Positions 55,280-63,684 of a stretch of DNA of 64,000 nucleotides are shown here, piece after piece (positions within the stretch are counted from its first letter, which is position 1; each line of letters starts with the position of its first letter). This DNA comes from JAGXRK01 sp963804005 (lineage in GTDB: Bacteria; Bacteroidota; Ignavibacteria; Ignavibacteriales; Ignavibacteriaceae), in NCBI GenBank assembly GCA_963804005.1, contig CAWDOP010000018.1:62001-126000 (forward strand), read 5' to 3'. Both the position numbers and the translations under genes were made by a program. The notes below the pieces were generated by a model that did not search any database, was not told the origin of the DNA, and saw only the letters and a list, made by a program, of their open reading frames with translations.

Positions 55280-56086
55280 ATGTTCAACAGGATAGACATA
55301 AATATTAATATAGAGTTCCTCCTTGGGCTTGTTTCCATACTACTAGCGTTTATCTCGATATTTATACAAATGACTAAGAAAAAAAGTAAATATTTTTTAG
55401 TCAAAGAAATATTTTTTGAACAATTTGATATCGTTCCAGGACATTCTGAAAAGGTTAGTGGAATAATGGTTGGTGATAGCGAAGTTCGGACATTGAAGAG
55501 AGTAGCGATTTATTTAAAAAATAGTGGGGGGAAAATATTAAGTTCACGAGATTTTCATATGAATCCAACTTTAGAAATTGGTGAAAAAAGTAAGATAATC
55601 GCATTAAACTTAGCTCAATCAAATGAATATACTAAAGTCCAAAAAAAAATCATGGAAGGAAATATGGAACTTATAATTCATGATTTTGAGCCCAACAGTT
55701 ATATAAAAATAGAACTTACTTATGGTTGCACAGAAAAAGATAACAAAGAAACATTTAAATTCTACCTTAAAGAGAATAAGAAGACAATAATTGATTTAAA
55801 GAATGAATTTATTGAGCAAAAATTTTCGATGAGCAAAAATTATAATGCTGTTTTACCCTTAAGCATTGGTGCAGGCGCTGTTACATTTATATTAACAAAT
55901 CTAATTGTCAAATTTGGTCTTGGAATTTCTATTAGTAATCCAGATCAATTTAGCTGGGAGTGGAAGGTATTATATTTTACTCCGGCATTTTTAATTTTAG
56001 TATATGCATTTCGTAGAATTATGCGTTTAATCAACATTTGGCATTCAGAGGGATCTAGCATTGATCAATGGTACTCTGCATACTAA
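55280..56086 (+). CDS. Membrane protein of unknown function next to HNH gene
   Basis: A 268-residue protein. One N-terminal helix (about 12-30), a soluble mostly beta domain (about 40-175), then two C-terminal helices (about 193-215 and 230-247), TVFR-like basic residues and a conserved-looking tail. No family is recognised. It follows the nuclease by 95 bp on the same strand. Membrane effectors accompany nucleases in some defence systems, but nothing here proves it. Confidence 0.6.
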   Translation: MFNRIDININIEFLLGLVSILLAFISIFIQMTKKKSKYFLVKEIFFEQFDIVPGHSEKVSGIMVGDSEVRTLKRVAIYLKNSGGKILSSRDFHMNPTLEIGEKSKIIALNLAQSNEYTKVQKKIMEGNMELIIHDFEPNSYIKIELTYGCTEKDNKETFKFYLKENKKTIIDLKNEFIEQKFSMSKNYNAVLPLSIGAGAVTFILTNLIVKFGLGISISNPDQFSWEWKVLYFTPAFLILVYAFRRIMRLINIWHSEGSSIDQWYSAY

Positions 56087-56247
56087 TTGGACGTAGTTGT
56101 AGATAACATATCTTTGAATTTATTTTACCATTATTCCAAATACTGATTATTTGGTTTGAAAAGTCCAACGGTTAGTGCGGATCTATTTCCGGATAGCCCA
56201 CGGTTAATTTATTAAATCTCTATATCGTACTCCCTTTAATTTGATTA

Positions 56248-56649
56248 TTATAGCAACCAAAATATTTTAATTTCATTTTCTAGTGCTTGAAACTCTTTAT
56301 CACCAGTAATAAGACTAGCTTTTTTTATCTTAGCAAGTGCTGCAGCAAAAGCATCCGCATAAGACATTTTATTAAAGGCTTTATACTCTGCGGCTTGTAA
56401 AGTAAGACTAATGTTAGCTTCAACAATATCAATCGGTAAAGCTTTAACAATTTCTAAAAAAAGCTTTGCTTTCTGCTCTCCTCCAACACGCAGTGCGTGG
56501 TAATAAACCTCTCCAAGATTTACAACGCACATAAATGCATATTCGTCACTTTCAGCACACTTTTCAAAAATCTCAGAGACTTTATCATAGCCTTGTTCTT
56601 TATTAAGATAGGCGATTAAAGCATAGCTGTCGAGAACTATGGGTTTCAT
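56248..56649 (-). CDS. vapC: PIN-domain toxin, VapC family
   Basis: A 133-residue ribonuclease toxin. Acidic residues at the expected places: Asp6 in VLDSYALIAYL, Glu in NLGEVYYHAL, Asp in SYADAFAAALA, and TGDKEF near the end. It cleaves RNA when freed from its antitoxin. Its start overlaps the stop of the AbrB-like antitoxin gene by 4 bp. Confidence 0.88.
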   Translation of the reverse strand: MKPIVLDSYALIAYLNKEQGYDKVSEIFEKCAESDEYAFMCVVNLGEVYYHALRVGGEQKAKLFLEIVKALPIDIVEANISLTLQAAEYKAFNKMSYADAFAAALAKIKKASLITGDKEFQALENEIKIFWLL

Positions 56650-56876
56650 AATTCTCTTTCTTTCTTTTTGTCTTCCATAAGTGATTTAAGCATTTTACCC
56701 TTCTCATCAAGAATTCCGGCAAGTTTGTTAAAATATTCCTTATCTAAGGACTGTATTACTAATTTATCGCCCTGTTCTATAAAGGCAACCTTTGAGCCGT
56801 TCTTCATTCCATACTTTCTGCGAATTTTTACAGGAATTACTATCTGCCCTTTTGTGGTTATTACTGCTGTTTCCAT
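56646..56876 (-). CDS. vapB: AbrB/MazE-like antitoxin
   Basis: A 76-residue DNA-binding antitoxin. The swapped-hairpin motif is TTKGQIVIPVKIRRKYG, followed by a helical toxin-binding tail (LAGILDEKGKMLKSLMEDKK). The frame is open for 17 more codons, but ATG 56876 has AAAGGAG before it and starts the known fold. Such antitoxins repress their own promoter. It is coupled to vapC. Confidence 0.87.
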   Translation of the reverse strand: METAVITTKGQIVIPVKIRRKYGMKNGSKVAFIEQGDKLVIQSLDKEYFNKLAGILDEKGKMLKSLMEDKKKEREL

Positions 56877-57041
56877 ATTCTTACTCCTTTCACCCGCAAA
56901 CCTACATAAAAACAAAAAGTAAGTCAAGAATAAAATAGTAACACTTTATAATAAAAGTATGACAACCCATCAAAAGTTGCCAAAGATGAATTATCGGTTT
57001 GGTTTTAGTTGTTGTTGGGTCAATTAACTACGTTAAAGTTT

Positions 57042-57796
57042 TTAATCTTTAACCGCAAAATCAACTATTGCTTTGGCGTGAATTTTCAGAGTATCAAAAA
57101 CCGGCAAACGTGTGTCTTCCTGTTTTATCAATAATGAATTTTCAAAGTATCAAAAACCGGCAAATGTGTGTCTTCCTGTTTTATCAGCAACGGGATTTCC
57201 GTACAGCCAAGAACAATACCCTGTGCACCTTTTTGTTCAAGATCGTTTATTATTTCTAAAAACTTTTGTTTTGCTTCCGGTTTAAATATTTCTTTAATAA
57301 GTTCATTCATAATTGTACTGTGAATAAAAAGCCGTTCCGGTTTTTCGGGCACTAAGGAAGTTATTCCTGCAGTGCTTAGTATTTTAGTATAAAAATCCAT
57401 TTCCATTGTAAACTTTGTCCCCAGCAAACCTATTGTTGATAAACCCTGCTTTTTAATTTCTGTTGCAGTGGCATCGGCAATATGTACTATGGGAAGTTTT
57501 ATTTCTTCATTAAGCCTTTCAAAATACTGGTGCAGCGTGTTTGCACAGAGAACAAGAAAATCCGCTCCTGCATTTTTTAGTTTTACTGCAGCATCAAGAA
57601 CAAGTTTATAAACACCTTCGTGATCGTCTCTCAGATTACATTCGTTTATATCTGCATAGTTAAAAGAATAGAGAATGCAGCGTGCGGCATTAAGTCCGCC
57701 AAGGCGTTTATTTGTTTCTTCATTTATCAGGCGGTAGTATTCTAAAGTAGAAACCCATCCTGTGCCGCCAATAAGTCCGATTGTTTTCATTGTCAT
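57042..57796 (-). pseudogene. Aspartate/glutamate racemase family gene with C-terminus displaced by duplication
   Basis: The current frame runs from ATG 57796 to a TGA near 57128 and gives 222 residues. It begins MKTIGLIGGTGWVSTLEYY and has catalytic Cys in VLCANTLHQ and GIVLGCTEIPLL. A 56-bp tandem duplication puts a stop right after LKIHY. The second copy, in another frame, reads DTRLPVFDTLKIHAKAIVDF and ends at a TAA at 57042, the expected family C-terminus. So about 11 native residues were lost. The catalytic cysteines remain, so some activity is possible. ATG 57790 is an alternative start. Confidence 0.7.
57080..57191. repeat. 56-bp tandem duplication at the racemase 3' end
   Basis: Unit 1 is 57080-57135 and unit 2 is 57136-57191; they differ at about four positions. 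As 56 is not a multiple of three, the copy shifts the frame and brings in a stop. Confidence 0.88.
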
Positions 57797-57851
57797 AGTT
57801 TTCCTTAAAGTTTGTAATATAAAATTAACCACGACAAATCATTTAGCCAAT

Positions 57852-57910
57852 ACCGAAAGACGAGAAACAAAGGACGAAAAACGAAAAATGAGAAACGAAA
57901 GAAGAGAGGA
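57852..57910. repeat. Low-complexity CGAAA-type repeat
   Basis: Degenerate head-to-tail words of the kind ACGAAAA, GAGAAAC and ACGAAAG, without coding potential, in the gap between the racemase and RRM genes. Confidence 0.6.
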
Positions 57911-57952
57911 GTGAGATTCTTCGTTGCAGTCAGAAGCGTGCAGGTTTAAAAT

Positions 57953-57978
57953 AAAAAAGGCGACCCATGGTCGCCTTT
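57953..57978 (-). terminator. Terminator of the RRM protein gene
   Basis: On the minus strand AAAGGCGACC / GGTCGCCTTT, a perfect ten-bp stem with a three-base loop, is followed by TTTATTTT, 25 bases after the stop codon. Confidence 0.92.
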
Positions 57979-58003
57979 ACAGAACTTAGAACAGAATATC
58001 TAC

Positions 58004-58255
58004 TTAGCTGCGTGCTTTAGCTTCATTAACTACGATATTTCTTCCATTTAATTCTGAATCATTTAATGCTGATATAGCATTACTTGCATCTGAAGAACTC
58101 TCCATCTCAACAAACCCAAAACCTCTGGATCTCCTGGTATCTCGGTCCGTAATAACCTTAGCAGAAACTACAGTACCATGTTTTTCAAATGTTTCCTTTA
58201 ACTCTTCGTCGCTTACCGACCAGGGGAGAGAACCCACGAATAACTTAGTGCTCAC
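58004..58255 (-). CDS. RRM-type RNA-binding protein
   Basis: An 83-residue single RRM protein. RNP2 is KLFVGSLPW and RNP1 is RGFGFVEM, both intact. Similar small proteins in bacteria bind RNA and are often cold-responsive. The start is GTG at 58255, with an AGAGGT site upstream. The long upstream gap (about 310 bp) could hold a regulated leader, but no motif was identified. Confidence 0.92.
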   Translation of the reverse strand: MSTKLFVGSLPWSVSDEELKETFEKHGTVVSAKVITDRDTRRSRGFGFVEMESSSDASNAISALNDSELNGRNIVVNEAKARS

Positions 58256-58568
58256 AAAGAACCTCTAATAAATAATAAATAAAATTTCGGTCTATCACCG
58301 AAGACAACAAAACTAAGAAAATTACGCGATATTAACTAATTATATCTATTATTTAGCTCTTTTTAGTCCATATTAGCAGTTATTTTTTACAAGATGGAAT
58401 CGAAGGACATAACATATTGGAAGGATGATGCAAGGCGTGAAAACTTGCCTGCACAGAAACACCAATTATTTGGTTTGAAAAACTCTCCAGTTTGTGTATT
58501 TTTTTATTAGATCAGTAATTAAGCTCTGTTTGTTATAATTCTCTCATAAACCCGGAGAGTTAAAAGTA
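58256..58568. other. Divergent intergenic region
   Basis: Contains the leaders of the RRM gene and of the serine hydrolase gene. The word ATTATTTGGTTTGAAAA at 58465-58481 also occurs at 56146-56162. No gene seen. Confidence 0.4.
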
Positions 58569-59657
58569 ATGAAAAGACTCGTAAAAATATTAAGATATTT
58601 TTCAGCAGCTGTACTTATTATTTTATCTTCGTGCAGTGAAGATCCGGTTAGTCCGGAATTCACATCTTTCAATTGGCCAACCTCAACGCCTGAAGCACAA
58701 GGTATGAATTCTCAACTGCTTGCACAAGCTTTTACTCAGGGAGAAAACAGGGTATTTGTTGATTGCATCCTGGTTATAAGGAACGGATATCTTGTAGCAG
58801 AAAGATATTATAACGAATATAATAAAGATACTCCGCACAATGTTAAATCTGTTTCCAAGTCTTTTCTTTCAGCTATGACCGGCATTGCATTAAGAGACGG
58901 ACACTTAGATAGTATGGGTGTAAGAATGCTGGACTTCTTTCCTGAATATGTTTACGCTTCAATAGATCCAAGAAAGTATGATATAACGGTAAGACACTTG
59001 TTAATGATGCGGGGAGGGATTGATACCGATATTAACCTTTATGAACAAATCTATTCCACTGCCAACTGGATGAAAACAACAATTGAGCTGCCTCTGATCT
59101 ACGATCCCGGGACAAGTTTTGCATACAATACTTTTCTGACTCATCTGCTCTCCGGAATTATCACAAAAGCCAGTGGAATGAGTACAATGAGTTTTGCCAG
59201 ACAAAATTTATTTGAGCAAATGGATATTGAATGTGCCGACTGGAAGCAGGATGCCCAGGGGTACTATTTCGGCGGCAATAATATGTACTTCACTCCAAGG
59301 AATATGGCAAGACTTGGTTACCTATATATGAACAACGGAATGCTTGATGGAAAACAAATAGTTCCTGCAGAATGGGTAGAAGAATCCTTAACTAACTTTA
59401 CTAATTTTAACAATTCAGTATGGGGAGATTTAAGCAATGTTAATTATGGTTATCTCTGGTGGCTTGGAGAAATGAAAGGTCAAGAGGTTTTTCTTGCAAT
59501 CGGGTATTGCGGTCAGTTTGTTATTAATTTCCCCGAATTGAATATGATTGTTGTAACAACATCAAATACAAATTTTGATTGGGACATTGCTGATCAGCAC
59601 GAAAGATCTATTTTAAATATAGTTGCAAATTATATTGTGCCCGCTGTTACGAATTAG
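58569..59657 (+). CDS. Serine hydrolase of the beta-lactamase class C / esterase family, lipoprotein
   Basis: A 362-residue lipoprotein (lipobox IILSSC). The catalytic Ser-x-x-Lys is SVSKSF and the Tyr motif is FAYNTFLT; MRGGIDTD and YGYLWWLGE are further conserved parts. Such proteins are peptidases, esterases or 6-aminohexanoate hydrolases, not necessarily antibiotic resistance enzymes. CCCGGAGAG upstream of the ATG is a ribosome site. The gene ends before a repeat-rich gap. Confidence 0.88.
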   Translation: MKRLVKILRYFSAAVLIILSSCSEDPVSPEFTSFNWPTSTPEAQGMNSQLLAQAFTQGENRVFVDCILVIRNGYLVAERYYNEYNKDTPHNVKSVSKSFLSAMTGIALRDGHLDSMGVRMLDFFPEYVYASIDPRKYDITVRHLLMMRGGIDTDINLYEQIYSTANWMKTTIELPLIYDPGTSFAYNTFLTHLLSGIITKASGMSTMSFARQNLFEQMDIECADWKQDAQGYYFGGNNMYFTPRNMARLGYLYMNNGMLDGKQIVPAEWVEESLTNFTNFNNSVWGDLSNVNYGYLWWLGEMKGQEVFLAIGYCGQFVINFPELNMIVVTTSNTNFDWDIADQHERSILNIVANYIVPAVTN

Positions 59658-59773
59658 CTTGATGAAAAAGGAGATGTGAGACGAAAACCGTCAAAAGCGA
59701 GGTACTGAAACCCGACAAAATTACAGATCGACAGAGGTCCCCCCGAAGGGGAATGAAGGATTGCTCGTATGCA

Positions 59774-59808
59774 AATGTGGAGGCCACTTAAAAAGTGGAC
59801 TCCACATT
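59774..59808. repeat. Hairpin repeat, copy 3 (G/A-mismatch family)
   Basis: AATGTGGAG / CTCCACATT outer stem, one G/A mismatch, CCACTT / AAGTGG inner stem, AAA loop. It lies between convergent genes, eight bases from the S46 peptidase stop codon. Same plan as copies at 37004 and 49879, with several stem bases changed on both sides. Confidence 0.75.
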
Positions 59809-59815
59809 CAAACTA

Positions 59816-61960
59816 TTAGTGTTTAACTCCCATTTCATCAAGCAGAAATCCGGCCTTGCCGAATTTTTCTGTTATAAAGAGCACATATCGTATATCAACA
59901 CTAATTACTCTTTGCAGATCAGCATCATACTGCCAATCGCTTATCATAGCTTCATAATTGCCGTCGAAAGCTAGACCGATTAATTCGCCATTTGCATTCA
60001 TTACAGGACTTCCGCTATTACCGCCGGTTATATCGCCCATATGAGTAAATGCAACGGGAACCTGTTCAAGTTCGGGGTCAACCCATTTTCCGAAATCCTG
60101 CTTATTATAAAGTTCGTGTAAATAATCCGGAACATCAAAAGGATCTTCATTCTTTTCTTTCTGAATTACTCCGCGTAAAGTTGTAAACGGAGAATACCAC
60201 ACAGCATCCGCCGGCGCATAACCACGGACTTTTCCGTAAGTAAATCTCATTGTGCCGTTAGCGTCGGGATACATATTACTACCTTTCCATTCATAAAGTG
60301 CGTCCATATAGGTTTTACGGATTGGAGTAACTCCCGCAGTAAATGATTGACCTTGTGTATTTAATTCTTCTAACTCGGGATAGAGTGCAGCAGCCATTTT
60401 AAAAAATGGATCATTGAGCGCTTCAAGCTCTACTGATGTTTTTCCAACAATAGAAACAGCATACTCGGGATCAATAAGTTTTGAATTCTGCCAGTAACCT
60501 TCAACAATAGCCTCGGGCATCATTTTAACATCGGTTATATATTTTATTCCATTAATTCTTTGATCAGCAGGAAGCTCGGCAGCCATTCTAATTGTTCGTA
60601 CCATCAATGCTTTATCAACCGGCTCGTAATAATTTGCATAGTTGAGCGGAATTTGCTCTTTTATTTGATCAAGTGTTTCTGTCGTAATTCCAGGTTGTCT
60701 TTCACTTTCGGGTTTTTCGATTTCCTTAGTAATATTATAAATCTGTATTGCAACACTTAACGGAGTTCCTGCGAGTCCGCCAAACCATCCAAGAACATTA
60801 TCTTTCTGTTTTGCTTTTTCAAGTATGTCATAATATTTTTTTTCATCACTAAAGACAGTTCCGTATTTTTCTTTTCGTGCTGGATTCTTATCAAGCCAGC
60901 TCATAAACTCTTTTTCAAAGTCTATTTTTTCCTGAAGATAATTTGTTTTAATCATCCCCTCAACTTTTCCCTCAAAATTCTTTTGGGTATTAGCTAAATT
61001 GGATTTCAATGATGCTACTTTTATTCTTCCTTCTTCAGAGTTTTTAGTAAGATCATCTATCATCTCAATTATCTCTCTAAAGTTTTTTATTACAAAAGGA
61101 TAATTTTCATTGAGGTTCCAGTGTACAGAAGTAGAAGATCTGTAACGTGTAGTAAATCCGGGAAATCCAAGTATGAAAGTAAAATCACCATCATCAAGAT
61201 CAGTTTGTGAAACTTTCAACCATACTTTTGGTCTATAAGGAATGTTTGTCAGATCATATTCTCGCCCTGTCCCATCCGGGGCAGAATACACACGCATAAA
61301 TGAGAAATCTCCCGTGTGTCTTGGCCACATCCAGTTATCGGTATCTCCGCCAAATTTTCCGATTGATTCAGGCGGAGCGTAAACGAGTCTTACATCTTTA
61401 AATATTTGATAAACGAAAAGATAATATTCCTTGCCGTTGTACATTTGAGATACTCTTGCCTGAATATCTTTTTTGTCTTTTTCAAGATTATCAGTCATTG
61501 CCTGAATTTTTTCCTGAATTTTTCTTTGTCTTTGCTGCGGATCGTTAACATCTTTTACCGAGGAAGTTATTTCATTTGTTACATCTTTCATTTCCAACAA
61601 AACCCTTGCAACGTAACCTTGCGCTTGAATTTCTTCGGCACGATTCTTTGCCAGAAATCCGTTATTCAGATAATCATTTTTTTCTGATGAAGCGCGCTGA
61701 ATAGCAGTGTAGGCCACGTGATGATTAGTAACAATTAATCCTTCTTTAGAAACAAAAGAGGCGCTGCCGCCGCCAAGTTGAATAATTGCGTTGTACAGTG
61801 CAGGTTTTTCAGTGTTGTAAATATCGCTCACCGCGATTTTTAAACCTTTACTTTGAAGATCAAGATTTTCTATCTGGTTCAGCATCCACATTCCTTCCTG
61901 GGCAATAATGCTGCCTACAGATAAAAACATCAGGAACATCGTAAAAAATACTTTTTTCAT
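59816..61960 (-). CDS. S46-family dipeptidyl peptidase (DPP7-like)
   Basis: A 714-residue exported serine peptidase (signal peptide to SIIAQ) with a chymotrypsin-like core and an inserted helical domain. The triad lies in VTNHHVAYTAIQ (His80/81), GGDTDNWMWPRHTGDFSF (Asp) and GDITGGNSGSPVMNANG (Ser). After the Ser, IGLAFDGNYEAM has Gly where DPP11 enzymes specific for acidic residues carry Arg, so a DPP7-like preference for hydrophobic residues is likely. It removes dipeptides in the periplasm for amino-acid nutrition. Confidence 0.93.
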   Translation of the reverse strand: MKKVFFTMFLMFLSVGSIIAQEGMWMLNQIENLDLQSKGLKIAVSDIYNTEKPALYNAIIQLGGGSASFVSKEGLIVTNHHVAYTAIQRASSEKNDYLNNGFLAKNRAEEIQAQGYVARVLLEMKDVTNEITSSVKDVNDPQQRQRKIQEKIQAMTDNLEKDKKDIQARVSQMYNGKEYYLFVYQIFKDVRLVYAPPESIGKFGGDTDNWMWPRHTGDFSFMRVYSAPDGTGREYDLTNIPYRPKVWLKVSQTDLDDGDFTFILGFPGFTTRYRSSTSVHWNLNENYPFVIKNFREIIEMIDDLTKNSEEGRIKVASLKSNLANTQKNFEGKVEGMIKTNYLQEKIDFEKEFMSWLDKNPARKEKYGTVFSDEKKYYDILEKAKQKDNVLGWFGGLAGTPLSVAIQIYNITKEIEKPESERQPGITTETLDQIKEQIPLNYANYYEPVDKALMVRTIRMAAELPADQRINGIKYITDVKMMPEAIVEGYWQNSKLIDPEYAVSIVGKTSVELEALNDPFFKMAAALYPELEELNTQGQSFTAGVTPIRKTYMDALYEWKGSNMYPDANGTMRFTYGKVRGYAPADAVWYSPFTTLRGVIQKEKNEDPFDVPDYLHELYNKQDFGKWVDPELEQVPVAFTHMGDITGGNSGSPVMNANGELIGLAFDGNYEAMISDWQYDADLQRVISVDIRYVLFITEKFGKAGFLLDEMGVKH

Positions 61961-62386
61961 TTCTTCACCAATTTTAGTTAATGGAATTTACCAACCAAAG
62001 TTATTCGTGATATATATCAATTTTGCTTTGTTTTAGATAAAAGCGGAATATTCTTTACAGAAGATGAATAGACTTGATGTGCGGTAAATGCCTGGAAAAG
62101 TTTTCCGTTAAAATGCAAAGAATTTCAATTCTTTAATTTTCTCTATAAGTCGTACTATGCAATTTTTTCCAGGGTTTCACTGCTTCATGCAAAATCCCTG
62201 TATTTAGGTTCCCTTTAAAGTTGTTCTACTTCCCCAATTACAACTAATTCTGTGTTAATAATTTGAATATCACGCATACAAAGGGAGCCTGATTCAAATG
62301 GTCTGATTTCAGGATATGAACCTAATGTTTGGTTGTTCATTTCAACATATCAATTGCATATTCCAGCCGTTTTAAAATTTATATTG
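61961..62386. other. Intergenic region, at most one short frame
   Basis: About 425 bp between the S46 peptidase start and the MFS gene stop. Apart from the doubtful 41-codon frame at 62215-62340, nothing was recognised. Confidence 0.4.
62215..62340 (-). CDS. Doubtful 41-residue open frame
   Basis: An ATG frame downstream of the MFS gene. Its product contains YPEIRPFESGSLCMRDIQII and ends in VVIGEVEQL. The composition is protein-like and it points with the transporter, 46 bp after it, but there is no ribosome site and no known family. It could be a gene fragment or chance. Confidence 0.2.
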   Translation of the reverse strand: MNNQTLGSYPEIRPFESGSLCMRDIQIINTELVVIGEVEQL

Positions 62387-63541
62387 TTAAAGTTTCTTTC
62401 CAGGTAAAATAAAAATAAAAGGTATTGATGCAAATGCCACTACGGCACAAATTTGATAGGTAAGTTGAAGACCTATTTTATCACCTAAAATTCCGACAAT
62501 CAATACCATTAAAGAACCGATCCCAAAACTAATAGACATATAAATACTATTTATAAAAGCTGGTCGCTCTGTGTTTGTTTCCTGTACGAGTGCTAATATA
62601 ACCGGTCCGGAAGCAAAAAGCAGGAAACCCATAATAATTAGTAAAGGAATCATCAAAATTTGGCTGGAAGTGATAAAAGCCCACATCGCTATTGGGCTGG
62701 CAATTGCTGTAATCAGAAGCAAATTTCTATGACCAATTTTATCAGAAATATATCCTGCTCCAAAAGTTCCGGTAACTCCTGCTAACTGTAACACCGATAG
62801 CGAAATTCCTGCGATCCACAATGATTCGCCGTTTGCTATTAAATATGTTGGCAGATAAAGTGTTAATGCCGCTTTCATTCCACCTCTCATCAATTGAAAA
62901 CCGGTAATAAATAAAAAGAATGGCACAAGTTCTTTTACAGTTTCTCCAGCGCCTTTCACTTTCTTTTTATTGTTCCTACTATTAAGCGATGATACATTCT
63001 TAAGTTTGAAGAAAAGAATAACCGATGCAATTATTCCAAAGGGCATAACCCGGTAAGAACCTTCCAAACCCCAAATAGAAAGTGCGCCGGTAATTAATAA
63101 CGGTCCTATGGTTCTTGCCAGCTCGCCTGCGAACATAAAAAAACTCATTCCAGTTGCAGTTTTAGTGCCCGAGTAATCTTTTATCATAACAGGAGACGGA
63201 ATGTGAAACAGAGCGGAGCTTATCCCGGTAACAAATAATAAAACGAACAGAATAATTAATGACGGTGATGCGCCAAGCAAACTCATAGTTATTGCAGAAA
63301 TCCCGGGTGTAAAGATGACAAGATATTTCATGCAAATTTTATCAGCAAGAAGCCCGATGAAGGGATTAAAAAGGGATGGCATTCTTCTAACTACATCCAG
63401 CAAACCAGCTACTGATAGGGAGATGCCAAACTTCGCGATTAACAAAGGAAGCATAGGCGCCAGGAAAGCTGTATAAATATCGTGAAAAAAATGAGCCGAC
63501 GATATTGTAATAATTTTCTCTGTCTGAAAAGATTTTTTCAA
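62387..63541 (-). CDS. MFS transporter, Fsr (fosmidomycin resistance)-like
   Basis: A 384-residue, 12-helix efflux-type carrier. ISSAHFFHDIYTAFLAPMLP at the N-terminus and GISSALFHIPSPVMIKDYSG are typical of the Fsr branch; a basic cytoplasmic loop (NSRNNKKKVKGAG) separates the two halves. The substrate is unknown; small drugs or metabolites are possible. No regulator gene adjoins. Confidence 0.85.
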   Translation of the reverse strand: MKKSFQTEKIITISSAHFFHDIYTAFLAPMLPLLIAKFGISLSVAGLLDVVRRMPSLFNPFIGLLADKICMKYLVIFTPGISAITMSLLGASPSLIILFVLLFVTGISSALFHIPSPVMIKDYSGTKTATGMSFFMFAGELARTIGPLLITGALSIWGLEGSYRVMPFGIIASVILFFKLKNVSSLNSRNNKKKVKGAGETVKELVPFFLFITGFQLMRGGMKAALTLYLPTYLIANGESLWIAGISLSVLQLAGVTGTFGAGYISDKIGHRNLLLITAIASPIAMWAFITSSQILMIPLLIIMGFLLFASGPVILALVQETNTERPAFINSIYMSISFGIGSLMVLIVGILGDKIGLQLTYQICAVVAFASIPFIFILPGKKL

Positions 63542-63684
63542 ATTATAAGCCTATTAAACTGGTTTTCCTTTTGGATTTCCGTACAATGCGTAGTGAATAG
63601 TGTGAATATCGCCAACCTTTAGAAATCCTTACTGGCATGGAGATATGGTATTCCACAACTACATTTTTTTCGACTGTAATTATG

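Noticed and set aside
57068..57259. Plus-strand frame containing two similar halves across the racemase end
   Set aside because: The similar halves come only from the 56-bp tandem duplication of the minus-strand gene.
56146..58481. 17-bp word ATTATTTGGTTTGAAAA shared by 56146-56162 and 58465-58481 as a mobile element footprint
   Set aside because: The match does not extend and no inverted ends or duplications flank it; it may be chance in AT-rich DNA.
58569..59657. Antibiotic-resistance beta-lactamase
   Set aside because: The fold and SxxK motif fit, but the wider motifs are those of generic serine hydrolases; no resistance context is seen.
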